Source: Lycocorax pyrrhopterus obiensis
Taxonomy: Eukaryota; Chordata; Aves; Passeriformes; Paradisaeidae
Direction of reading: 5' to 3'
DNA: 64,000 nucleotides
Assembly: GCA_014706295.1 (NCBI GenBank)
Contig: JACSVZ010000022.1
Location: 11,922,830 to 11,986,829 of the forward strand
Below, in pieces: positions 23,548 to 34,308 of this stretch; position 1 is the first letter of the stretch; each line of letters begins with the position of its first letter. The notes under the pieces were generated by a model that saw only the letters and a program-made list of their open reading frames with translations, did no database searches and was not told the origin of the DNA. The translations under genes and the position numbers were made by a program.

Positions 23548-24560
23548 GTCCCATCTGCTGTAGCAGGGATGGAGCTGGTGAGCTTTGGTACGGTTATACT
23601 GAGACTCGGTGGAAAATACTGGAGAAGTTCTGCAGAGATTTTTTTTTCAAGCAAACCAACAGGAGGTGGGAACACTCCTTCCCTTGGCTTGCAGGGAGAG
23701 TTGCTGTCTTATGACTCCTTGCTGCAATGAGAAGTTATTTCCTTTCTTCAGGGCAGGAGCTTTGCAGTCAGAACCCTCTAAGTCAGGCAGGAAAATTCAG
23801 CAGTGGATGCGTTGCTTTCTCCCCAGACCCTCTGCACCGCTGGTCCTGCGGCAGCACCCGTGGGTCACCCATCCTTGGCGGGTGACAAAGCTGTGCCCTG
23901 GCTCTGCGCACGCAGCGGGGTGTGCGGATTTCGGTGGGTTTTTTTTTAAATGTTGCACTATTTTCAGGAGGAGATGGACTGTGCTGGCGTGGGGCCAGAG
24001 GCAGCCCTCTCCTTGCCAGGAAGCCAGATGCATGGTCACATTGCCTGGCTCTCCCTGGCAAGGCTGGGAAAGCTTCAGCAGGTGTGATCAAACAGCATGC
24101 GGGAGCCGCAGGTCCAGAGCTGCCTGCCTCCGAGGTACCACCACACTTTGTCACCAGAGCCCCTGCACGGCAAACGTCCCCTCAGCCAAACCAAAAACCC
24201 TCGGTGCTGGGTGCTGCTCCTCCCTGGGGCATTCTCCGCTGGGCTAGGCTTTGAGGGATGGCTCTGGAGCAAGGAGCAGCAGCAGGATGGAAAGGCTCTT
24301 TCCCCTGCCCTCCTCCCCCGCCGGAGCCTTCCACCTCCTCAGCAATGTTGTGGCGAGAGCAGAGCCTCACAGTCAGCAGACTGCAGTGACAGATGGCAGG
24401 TCATAAGCCCTCTCGCTAATCTAACACTGGAAAAGAAAATAGGGTTGGGGGTGATTCAGCTGCTAGGCCTCAAAGCGAGGGGCTGACGGGATAGCACGCT
24501 CCTCTGACATGTCCTTGAAGGATGCTGCATCCCAGAGGACCGCGGGAACAAAAGTAAAGT
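23548..24560. other. GC-rich noncoding DNA with overlapping open frames
   Basis: Moderately GC-rich sequence with some CpG at 23800-23935. A 212-codon frame (23609-24247, plus) overlaps several frames on the minus strand. None has a recognisable domain, and the reduced stop frequency follows from base composition. I do not call a gene here. Confidence 0.45.
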
Positions 24561-24621
24561 GACGATCAAGCAAAAACCTGTTTGCAGAATAAGGCAAATT
24601 TTGCTAAAAATGGATAATGTG

Positions 24622-24681
24622 CTCAGAGTCATTCTGAGTAATTGGATTTCTATTAGCAAGATGCAAATATTTCTAATAGAA
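24622..24681. promoter_or_regulatory. Consensus octamer framed by a perfect inverted repeat
   Basis: ATGCAAAT at 24661-24668 is the consensus POU/OCT octamer. It is bracketed by the arms TTCTATTAG (24648-24656) and CTAATAGAA (24673-24681), which pair perfectly over nine bases. A second perfect inverted repeat, CTCAGA/TCTGAG, lies at 24622-24638. The surrounding 24560-24800 is AT-rich and free of simple repeats, resembling a vertebrate developmental enhancer. That role is inferred. Confidence 0.4.
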
Positions 24682-24799
24682 TTCTCTAGCAGGAATAATT
24701 TGTGCTCTGGATCTGAAGCTACCCAGGTACCATCGTCTTTCCATCCTTAATTGTCCGCTGACCAGAGCTGTCTGCACCCTAAATGTATTTATCTATCAA

Positions 24800-27700
24800 G
24801 CTGTCTCTTTGTATGTGTGGATCTGAAGGCAAGCTGAATCCATTTAATTCAGCACAGCATTCTGGAAACATTCGTGTGGCAAGAGGAATTTCTTGGCATT
24901 TGTAAGCTGCGACTCGCATTTAAAACTAATATATTTTATTTTCAAGGAAGGAATACAGGCTGCATCCCGAGCCGCCTGCTCCTGCTGGCAAACACCCATC
25001 CTGCTGAAGTGGCAAAGCTTGTGATACCATGGTGGAGGCCGATGTCAGAGGCTGTCGTTGCCTCCATCCCACCATGAAATCGGTTTAAGGTCGGGAGATG
25101 AGCGTTACCGATTTGCAGGGAAAACCTTGCAGGGGGCACAGGGGGTTCTAATGCCCCTGGGCTTGGATGGTCCCAGTGAAACCAGTGGGGCTCTTTGCTA
25201 TGGGAGGGCACAAATCAGAGGTTTAAACATCCAGGAGTAGGGACTATGGGTCAGGTTTGCAGCTCTAAAGCGCCGTAGCTCTGCTGAAATGGAGAGTTAT
25301 GGATAATTGTCCTGCCTGCTGAATCTGCAATGGAAAGCATGCTCTGCTCTGTGTGCAGCTGTGAGGGCAGGCACTGCTACCCCTGCTCAGTCACTGCTGG
25401 TGTCCCCCTGAAACAAAACAAAACAAAAAAATCAGCGTATTTTTAAAACTGATTCCTGAAGGGAGTATATTTTAGGAATTTTTGAAATGAAAATGTCTTT
25501 TTAGCAGAACAAGTACCTGTACATGATGTTCTCCATATTTTCCGGGGAGGAAAACCTCCCACTTTTGAAAACAGCTTTTGCAAAAAGTGTTAAGGGGTTT
25601 TTCAAGCTACAGTTCAAGTTTTTTTAGCTCAAATGTTTCACTTGTTGCCCCAAAATATTTTATAAAAAGTTTTCAGGCTTGAAAACATTTTAAAGAGATA
25701 GGAAATCACAGTGTTCTAAAAAATCATTTTGGTGGAGGAGAAACACTTGTGGGCTGGTACCACCAGTGTTGACATCAGTTCTGATTTTTAACTTAGTAAC
25801 AAGCTTGAACTAGCAGACTGCAGAGCAATTTCTTCTGGTCCTTCCTGGCTCCTGTTGGCTTTTTTCTTGGAGAAGGAAAGAAAAAAGGACTGCAGAGAGA
25901 AGACACTTCCTTTTTGCACACTTCTGTATCCTGGTACTGTTCTAATGGGGAAAAAGGGTATGGAAAAGGAAAATTTTCCTGTCGTAGTGTAGAGTTGGAA
26001 AATACCTGGACATACCACTCCAAAACAGAACATGATATTGAAATTATACTGGCTCTTCAAACCTTTAGAAATACTGTCAGTGCTGAAGTGGCCCAAGCTC
26101 ATGCCAATTTGAAGGTCTGTCCCGAAGTTTGTCTTCATGCAGAGCTGAAATGGATTAGGAAAAATGAGTGCTATTTTAAGAACTACTGGGAAACTGGATG
26201 CTTCTACTTTGCTGAGGTTGAAACAAATATAAATGTTGACATGAAGGTTTGGGGTGAAACTAAAGCCATGTGGCATGTTAGGGCAATCTGTCAGGAAGTG
26301 TAATGAGGTTTGTTTTGTCCTGGAAGTTAAACCCTTTGGCAAGTTCCTTTAGCCAGAACTGGAGGAAGAAGGTCTGGTGCCAAAGAGCAGCTCCTCTGCC
26401 ATTTGGGCGCAGACCAGTGGTGTCCTGTACTGGCAAACAACTGTGCAGGTGAGTGGAGGGCAAGGTCTGAGAGGTCACACTGTCTTCTCCAAGCTCCCAG
26501 CAGGCTTGCAAGTCATGAAATAGTCATACAACTCCAGAATTAGGGTTGGAAATACCAGTGATCAATCCCTTCCAAGGATCCCTCACTGTACTGTCAATGA
26601 CCTGCTCATGGATCTGATGGGAAAGGTCTGTGTAAAAGTACAGAACCCCCAATGATTCTCATAACTGCTTCTCAGAGAAGACTTAGCCTTTCTGAAACCC
26701 AATATAGATCAACCTTTGCTCCTGGGAGCTACAGAATACAACCCTCTACTAAATGCTCTGGCCTTTGCATGGTGGTTTGATCCTGGGAGGAGATACCTTA
26801 GAAAAGGGGTTTTGTTAACATTTTTTTGTCTAGGCAGATGGCACCAAAGATGGTTGCGATAGTAATGAAGTGATTTTTTGCTCATTAAGGACATGCTTTG
26901 CAAGAAGGTACAATTTTTATGAATAAATGCTGTAAAATAACATTTTCAATGACATGGGGCAGGGTCTTCACTGTGACCTGTTGTGCTGTTTGATCACCAT
27001 AGGAGAGTGAGCCCAAATTCTGTCCACCTGCTTAAAAATCCAGAGGATTGGTTTCAGTTATGGCTCAGCTCATTCTTGGAAAATCAGGCACTTCCCACCA
27101 TTATCACCTCTGAAAACCTGACCTGGGAAAATAACTGCAAACGCAGTCAATGAGTCTGTGCTTGGACACGCCCACTCTGCTGTTGGAATACTGAAATAAA
27201 CAGGATAATATGTATCATTTTGCTGGAAAATAAGGCAAATATAGAAGGGAGATGAACAAAAAGGTGTTAAACGCCGGGTCCTGTTTTTAGAGTCCTTCTC
27301 GTGTAAGTGCAGCCGAGGCGCTGGAGGTGAAAGAGCTGCTGGTTCCAGTGATGTGACAATAATAATAAGTAGTAGAAGTAGTGGCAAAGCTGAAGGCAGG
27401 AGCTGGGGCGGGGGAACTCTGGCTGTGTAAGGCGGCTTGTGCAATTCCCAGAGCTCTCCTTATCTCCCTGTGCCTTTGGTTGGCATATCAGCCAGACAAA
27501 GAGCTTAACGCAACTTGGCAGAGCGGCTGGGGAAATTGTTTAAAATTTCCAGCAACTGGAACAATTAAGTAAGCCTTGGAACGAGGGAGAATAGCTGTCC
27601 CCTTAGGATTCCTATCACCCAAGGATAACATTTCCAGGCTTTGTCCAGCAAGAGATGTCACTTCATTTACAGAGATCCTCACAATGTTGAGGTATATTGG

Positions 27701-28032
27701 ATATTGGTTATTATATGCAGAAGACTATCAGGAATCATCTCGGCTGGGCTAATTGTTCCTGGGTTCAGGGCTGATGGAATTTTAATTTAAGGGCTGGTGA
27801 AGTTTCCCAGAATTATAAAAGATGATGAAAAAGCCTTGTTTTCAGAAGTGTATTATCAATATCTTGGATTCAGGGAATTTAAGGTTTCAGCCAAATGCAT
27901 CCCTGAAAAAGAGATTGCTCAGCTGGGACTTACTACCCTTGGCTGCCTGTTTTGGGATGGAGACAGGATGGAGAAGCAGCATTTTCTACAAGAACTGACT
28001 GTGGCAAGGGCTCGATTCCCTGACAGTCATGT
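24800..28032. other. Unique noncoding DNA, no gene recognised
   Basis: No gene is recognised. At 25788-26342 the minus strand is open for 184 codons while the plus strand is open for 129 codons over much of the same DNA. Neither frame has a known domain. The block at about 27450-27730 is repeat-free and looks constrained, with GATA-type cores. A 118-codon plus-strand frame follows at 27797-28153, opening only at a GTG; I do not recognise it. Confidence 0.4.
26517..26580 (-). mobile_element. Possible old CR1 3'-end fragment
   Basis: The sequence resembles a decayed reverse complement of the CR1 3' end: a TCATA-CAACTCCAGAAT-like segment, then GGGTTGGAA and a 'GATCAATCCCTTCC'-like segment. Divergence is high and the match is short, so the call is tentative. 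Confidence 0.35.
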
Positions 28033-28040
28033 TGACGTCA
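28033..28040. promoter_or_regulatory. Consensus CRE (CREB/ATF) palindrome
   Basis: TGACGTCA is the full 8-bp palindromic cAMP response element. It contains CpG, which decays quickly in methylated DNA, so its survival is mildly suggestive of use. It lies about 220 bases upstream of the TATA-like box at 28257. One 8-mer can occur by chance in 64 kb. Confidence 0.4.
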
Positions 28041-28220
28041 TGTTCTTCAATGTTTGTTTTTATAGCTTGCAAAAGAAGAGACGTGTTGCCCTATTTTGTG
28101 TCACTGCTTTTTCTAGGGTGCTTCTCTTCCCTTCCACCTCTTTCCTTTACTGAACCTGTGCTGAGGATGTGTCATTCCTTCACAGCCCCCTCCCTTTGGA
28201 TGGGGGAGGAAAAAGGGAAA

Positions 28221-28264
28221 GGGGCGGGGGGGAGGAGCAACGACTCTGGGGTTCTGTATAAATA
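28221..28264 (+). promoter_or_regulatory. Possible core promoter: GC box plus TATA box
   Basis: GGGGCGGGGG at 28221-28230 matches an SP1/KLF site and is followed 26 bases later by TATAAATA at 28257-28264. This order fits a plus-strand core promoter with initiation expected near 28290. No exon or splice donor that would confirm it is apparent downstream, and the region is not a CpG island. Confidence 0.3.
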
Positions 28265-31200
28265 GTTGCTTTATTATCATAAAAAAATTGCACTCTAAAG
28301 ATTTTTAGGATCAAAACATACCAAAGGAAATGTAAAACAAAATTAAAATGAAGTCGGTATTCACATTGTCAGCAGTTATTTTGTCACTGCAAAGCATCTC
28401 CTCAAAGGAATATTGTGCAGCACAGCAGCAGCCGAATGAAGCAAGCGGCTCCGGCGTTTACTTAAAAGGGAAGTGCAGGGACATCTTCAAACTGCAGTAA
28501 TGGATCCCTGGGGTTTCTCTAAAGTCTGATAGTGGCACTGACATTTCCTGTGAAGTTGGAGGCTGGCAGGTTGTTAAAACTTCCCTGTTTTTTTTTTAAC
28601 CGCATCAAGTGTTGCTGTAGTTTGTTGAACGTATAAAATCACTTCTCCACCTCCTCCTTTTAAAAAAAAAAATCCAGATATCAATAAAGAACTTGAGAGA
28701 GGAAAACACTATAATTATAGCCAAAAAGCTGGCACAATGCCTGCTGTATAAACCCGTTATTTTGGTAGCAGAGAATTCGGTACTGGAATAATTCTCTGGG
28801 TGGAAACTTGGCAAACATGATCTCAGCCTGTGAGCTAATCTTTTCTTTTTCCTCCTGTAATAACATTTTTTTCTACGCTACAGATTTAGCCATTTTAAAA
28901 TCGTGCATCCTATTACTGAGATTGTGTATGCACAAATGACCTATGTTATGGGTCTCTGGGGTGACGTGAATGTAGACAAGAGATCTGCATGTTAGATTAA
29001 AACCCCTTTGCTGGAAAATTGGTGCCCTGTAGATTCAAATACAATTAGCCTTGATCTGAGCTGCTGCTGCCAGGGGAGCTGGCTATTGCTGAGGGTGCCG
29101 TGGGAGGATTTGGGCCCAGGAGAGCCTGGACAAGGTCTGGGATCAGGATTTTGGGTTGCTGTGTGATGGGGAGAGTTTCTGTTTCTGCTCCTCACTGTTT
29201 CAGTCTTGCAGCAATTCTGTCCTAGAGCTCGCTGGTCTTGAGGAGTAAAAGTCTAAATATTTGCACACATCTGAGGATTCAAGTCCGTTGTGAAATGGAG
29301 CTGGTTCTATCTCCATAACGGTGTGAGGGGTGTCATCAACCATGCACAGAGACCAGTTTTTATGGTTGGCCCTTCTTTTTAACAGAGCTGAGACACCAGA
29401 ACACCTTGGTGGAACCGTAAAAGAGCTCAGATAACGCAGGACTCTCGTAACATTTTTTTTTTCATTTTGACCTACATCTTCAGTTTTTAAAGAACAGTGT
29501 GTTTGCCTATACTTGCAGGTTCTGGGAGCTGCAGATGCTATGGGAAGAGAGTGAGGTTTGAATTGAAATTCATGCCAGCCTGCCGTAAACATCTTTCTAA
29601 ATTAATATAACAAGATCAAATCTCTCACTGCTGTTGTCGCTCCCTCCGAGGTGCCTTGGTGCTCTGGTAGCAGAGACTGTCCCATGTGTTGGGACTGCCT
29701 GGGTGGGAATCCAGGGGCAAAACTTGTGCTTCAGAACTGTGGGATAATTAGTTCCACTTCCCTGCAGCAGAAGGGAGGACTGCAGCCACCTTTGAAATTT
29801 TTTTACCAGAAAGTGGGATGTGCAGTTTGCTGATGTGCTGATTTCCAGAGAAATCAGCCTCTTAAAGAGGGATTTTTCTGGGAGCCTTGGCTCCAAAAAA
29901 AAAAAAAAAAATTGCTGTTAGAATTGAAGCAGGCTGAGACCAGAGGTGCTCTGTGGGTGCTGATGCTTTCTTTGGGCGGGCAGCAAACCTGCTTATAACT
30001 TTTAATATTTTTCACCTGGAGGCACAAATTATTTTCCTCCAGCCTATGCATGGGATTGACTTTGGGTTTTTTTGCTCCCAAGGTGGTGCCGAGTGCAGTT
30101 TGCAACAGCCTGCAGGAAACAGGACCCTTTGGTGGGGATGTGTGAGCAGCATTGGTGCTGCCATTCAACCCCTGTCATTACCTTATTCTGTATTAGAGCT
30201 GAGTGGGGTTCAGGCTGAAAAACTGAACTTTGAAGGCACCTGTCTGCTCATGGGATGTGCTTAAAAATTAGGGTGATTTTTTAGGTAGTATTAATTACTG
30301 CGGCACTTCTTGGTTAAATGATCCTTTGGCACTTTGCATCAGCCAGAGACTATCACTCTTGAATCTTGCTGACGACAATGCTCCATGTGCTTGGGCTGAA
30401 GTTGGTGGATAATCCATAGCAGATCTTGAGGCAGGAGCAGCACATTGAATGATTTACCTGTTTGAGTTGTTCTGGGCTGTTCTGGCTGACAAGGTACAAA
30501 ACACTTTGCAAGTGAAGGGGCACCGCTGAAGATTGTGGTGACCCAGGAGTTACAAGCCAGATCCAAAACACCACTGAGACTACAGAAAAGCTGCTGTTCC
30601 TTTGGTGGGGGCCTTTGGGTCAGACTGGCTCCTGTCTCCAAGATGTGACCACTAACTGAGTCCTGAGCTCAGCCTTGCCCTAAGGGAGCAGCCAGTGAGA
30701 GGCATTTAAAAACACGAGGCAGGTCACGGTCGTACCTCCATGGAGCGGCCTCTGCGAGTATTCGCAAATCATATTCATCATAAAGTGTGCCACAAAGACA
30801 TCCCATTAAAAATAATATCATGAGGGCCCAAGGGGAAGGGAACCCGGTGTGCTCCTGTCTTTTGCCTTTTTCAGAGTTTGGTTTTTGCCTTTGGAGAATT
30901 CCTGTTCATGCTGTGAAATTTTTTAGGAACACGGAAAAGTGCATTGAAAACAGAACTAGATTAACTCCCCTTTGCAAGCCCAAGTCTGACTTGCAGGAGG
31001 GGAAGGTGTTTTGGTGGAGTCTTGGTCCCTGGGAGATGGATTTACATCTTTCATCTCTGCTATCCCCATGGAGAAGACGGTAAAAAAGCCCCAACCCTCA
31101 GATATTTTATCTTGCTCTGCAGGACCCAAGCAGATCTCTCCCCAGGGACCATAAATTCTTTCCTGGCTGTCACCACTGCTCCTGGACTCTGGTGCAGCAC

Positions 31201-31678
31201 GTTGGGAGAGTGAGCTTTGTTCCTCCACAGTACAGAGGACATGCCACAAATAATTTAAGGGACCATTTTTCTTGTTACATGACGTTAAATATTCTTTACT
31301 TAAAAAAAAATCCACACCACTTGGCATAAAGTAATATATCCAGTAGAAGGGCAGATGCTGTTTAATAAAAGACACACCACTTGCCTCTGCTCTGCATCAA
31401 ACCTCCTGAATCACTTCCACTGCTCTCACCTCTGCTGCAGGGTGATGAGATGGGACAAGAACAACCTCTGTGCTGGGCCAAAACTCTTTAAAGACATTTT
31501 TTCTACCTCCAATTCAACTGCAGGAAAAAGGAAATTGTGATTTCAGTGCAGCTGATTGGAATGATGTTTTTTTTTTAAACCAAACTTATTTGGGCGTCTT
31601 CTCCATCTTCAGTAGAAACCCTGTGTTCAAATCCTGGTGATGTTGGTGCTGTGGGAGGCTGGGCTGCAGCCCTTCCAA
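28265..31678. other. Unique noncoding DNA, no gene recognised
   Basis: AT-rich unique sequence with a 17-base A run at 29895-29911. Open frames of up to 139 codons overlap on opposite strands and carry no recognisable domain. No interspersed repeat is identified until the CR1 at 31679. Confidence 0.4.
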
Positions 31679-31742
31679 TCACAGAATCATGGAATCATTA
31701 AGGTTGGGAAAGACCTCTAAGATCACCAAATCCAATGGTCCA
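31679..31742 (-). mobile_element. CR1 LINE 3'-end fragment
   Basis: The plus strand reads TCACAGAATCATGGAATCAT, then AAGGTTGGGAAAGACCTC and TCACCAAATCCAA. This is the reverse complement of a CR1 3' end, including the characteristic ATTCTATG-type terminal repeats. Only about 64 bases remain, showing the strong 5' truncation typical of CR1 insertions. The element is inactive. Confidence 0.75.
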
Positions 31743-33845
31743 AGGTCGAAGGATGTGTCCTCTGGGCTTGCTCTAGTTCCTATTTGGAGGGTATGATTAA
31801 GTCTTAATGGTAGTGGAGATCTGGTGGCTGATGGGGGAAGTTCTCTGGCTTTTAGCGAAAAGAGATTGGACCAATAAACCAGTGAAAGAGCAGACTTCAA
31901 ACTCCTCTGCTCATATATTTATTGGGTCTCTTTGCAATGGAGAAGCAGGTAATAAACTGTCCACAAATATTGATTACAGAAGAGAAAAGTAGAAGGTGTA
32001 AAGGGAAAAATCTGATTCCTGACTCACTTTCTCACCTCCAGTTTGGGGGCAGTGATGGGGTTTTGTTCCCCTGCTGTATTTCTTCCCTGATACAGAAACA
32101 GAATTGGAAAAAAATAATACATAGGGAAATGGCAACCCCAAACCAACCCTCTTGAAAAGCTGTTCCTCTAAGCTTTCTGTTTCTTTAGTGGACTTTGTTT
32201 GCCACCTGCTTATCTCATTCCTCCTTTGAGCCTGTGAGAGGCACCTTCCTGTGTTTCTAAAACTTTGCTTCAGTGCTAAGATAAATATGAATTTGACTGT
32301 GTGGGCAGAGATTTTTGGAAACAGGACACTGAATGCACAAATCTCGTGATTTCAAGGTAAAACAGGAGATATTTTCTTATAAATTTAACTGCTTTATTGG
32401 CACTTTTGATGTTAGAGTTTTTCCCCCCTTTATAATGTATTTGATTTCCTTGATATTTTCCTTGGTTTTTTGTCTAACTGCTTTTTTAATAATTTCCAAG
32501 CAGTTCAGTTCTGGCATCTGAACTTGTGCATTTATGAGGAAAGATTGGACGATGACTTTCAGATTCCAAGTTTTGTTTGACAGCTTCTTTTTCCTTGTAA
32601 CAATTTCATCTCTAACAGCCAGGAAGCCAATTTTAGAGCAGCAGAGAAAGAATTTCATAGGTAGCATGAACACAGTCAATGCAAAACCACCTCTGCCCCT
32701 GCAGTGTAAACACTGAAGCATGTCCATAAATTTAACTATGACTGTTCCAAAGAGGTGCTGGTGCTGTTGGCAGAACTGGGGCCTCAGCATTCTCAAGCTG
32801 CTGCTTTTTTTTCTCATTTTTCCTCACTTTCACATGATTTTTTATGAATGACATAGCATGTGTTTATGTGTTTTTATGCCTGTGTCCTAGTGGGCTTGAT
32901 CTGGGTGCATCAGGCATCTGCCTTGCACAGTTCCCATCTATACCATGTTAATTATATTGCTCTGCTCTGGTATAATAAACACTGAGCGAGTTGTGAATAG
33001 ATTATTTACGATGCCACCTGAACTCTAAGTAATTATAGCTGTGTAATTTAGCTTCCCCCTATTTCATTTTATATATAATGCAATATTTCAAAATATTCCA
33101 GCATGCATCTATCTTTAGCTCTGTGTTTGAATGAATAAATCGTGATTCTCTTTCAAAGGCAATATATCAGCAATGCCCTTAAGGGAGGGCGCTGTAGCGC
33201 TGTCAAGAGTGATCCATAAACTAATTCCCACATAAACACAGACAATGGATACAGGGAATGAACACACACCTTCATTCACAGAAAATAATACTGTACTTAC
33301 CTGTCCGGGTCCGTGTAAGTCTAATGCTCTACTGTCAGAGCACTAAAGGAAGGTATGCAATACGTCTCAGCCTAATGGGTTTTAATACAGGACTTTTCCT
33401 GCAATTCAAGGTGTTGGGACAAAATTAGTATTGGGCAACAAATATCTTGTGGTAAATGGAATGAAAGTATTAATGTTTACAGCTGGAGAAGTAAAATTAC
33501 TTCTGTGGGGATGTTGCTTGAGGCTGTTTGTTGGTATTTGTTCATGGGCTGCAAGCATCCCACTCCAATACCTGCTGCTGCCTGGTCCTGTGGAAACCAG
33601 ACCTGTGCATTATTGAACAGTTCTTCAAGGAGGCACAACAAGTGCTGGGGAGTGAGAGGCCCTGACAGACCTGGTGTGAGCAGGGGTGCTGGGGGGTGCT
33701 GGGCACTTCCTGGGGGATTAGAAGACAATAGATTTTGCCAGCAGCATGTAAGGATTCCAGTCCCTCTTCCACCTGGCTCTCACTGGTCAGCATGAGCATG
33801 TGTGGAGTGTCTCAGCTCTGTTCCTTGCTCTGGCTCTCAACAGCC
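31743..33845. other. Unique noncoding DNA, constrained-looking block at 32930-33360
   Basis: A 146-codon minus-strand frame (32377-32817) has no recognisable domain. From about 32930 to 33360 the sequence is AT-rich and repeat-free with many TAAT cores. It contains GGGCGCTGTAGCGCTGTC at 33188-33205, which carries the GGCGCTGT half-site of the REST/NRSF motif and a GCGCT/AGCGC inverted repeat. Two CpGs surviving in such AT-rich DNA are notable. A regulatory role is inferred. Confidence 0.4.
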
Positions 33846-33869
33846 ACTGACTTTTGGATCCAAGGCCCC

Positions 33870-33935
33870 AGCCTCCCTTTGCCTCAGTCTCCTCAGCTGT
33901 AAATCCTGTAAAATACCACTCACTTCTTAAAAGAG
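33870..33935 (+). repeat. Possible MIR-type SINE remnant
   Basis: TTTGCCTCAGTCTCCTCAGC followed by TGTAAATCCTGTAAAAT resembles the conserved core of MIR/CORE-SINEs ('TGCCTCAGTTTCCTCATC', then TGTAAAATGGG). The match is partial and the tRNA-like head is not seen. Confidence 0.4.
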
Positions 33936-34045
33936 TGAAGCTGCATTGTTTCAGTATCTGAACTGGCGCTGGATACCTCTCTGGAATGTGCTGAACAAGA
34001 AGGTGTAGTCTTAAATGACCTTTCATACTGAATTAGGACCCAGGA

Positions 34046-34308
34046 AATCATAGTCACAGAATGGAAGGGACCATCTTTTTCCAACCCCTTGCCATGGGCA
34101 GGGACACCTTCCACTGTCCCAGGTTGCTCCAAGCCCCATCCAACCTGACCTTGGGCACTTCCAGGGATGGAGCAGCCACAGCTTCTCTGGGCACCCTGTG
34201 CCAGGGCCTCACCACCCTCACAGGGGAGAATTTCTTCCCAATATCTAATCTAAACCTACTCTCTCTGTTTCAAGCCTCTCCCCCTTGTGTCACTACATGC
34301 CCTTGTTC
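34046..34308 (-). mobile_element. CR1 LINE 3'-end fragment
   Basis: About 260 bases match the reverse complement of a CR1 3' end. Landmarks are the TCACAGAATGGAAGGGACC start, CCATGGGCAGGGACACCTTC, GTTGCTCCAAGCCCCATCCA, CTTCCAGGGATGG and CACTACATGCCC. The ORF2 end is degraded and the 3' terminal repeat is reduced. Old, 5'-truncated and inactive. Confidence 0.9.

Noticed and set aside
23609..24247. 212-codon plus-strand frame as a gene
   Set aside because: It lies in GC-rich DNA with overlapping frames on the other strand, has no domain, and shows no splice or promoter support.
29895..29911. A17 run as a retroposon tail
   Set aside because: The upstream sequence is not recognisable as a SINE or processed mRNA and no flanking duplication is seen.
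32377..32817. 146-codon minus-strand frame
   Set aside because: No domain was recognised and its length is within chance expectation for the window; it is kept only as a remark in the regional entry.
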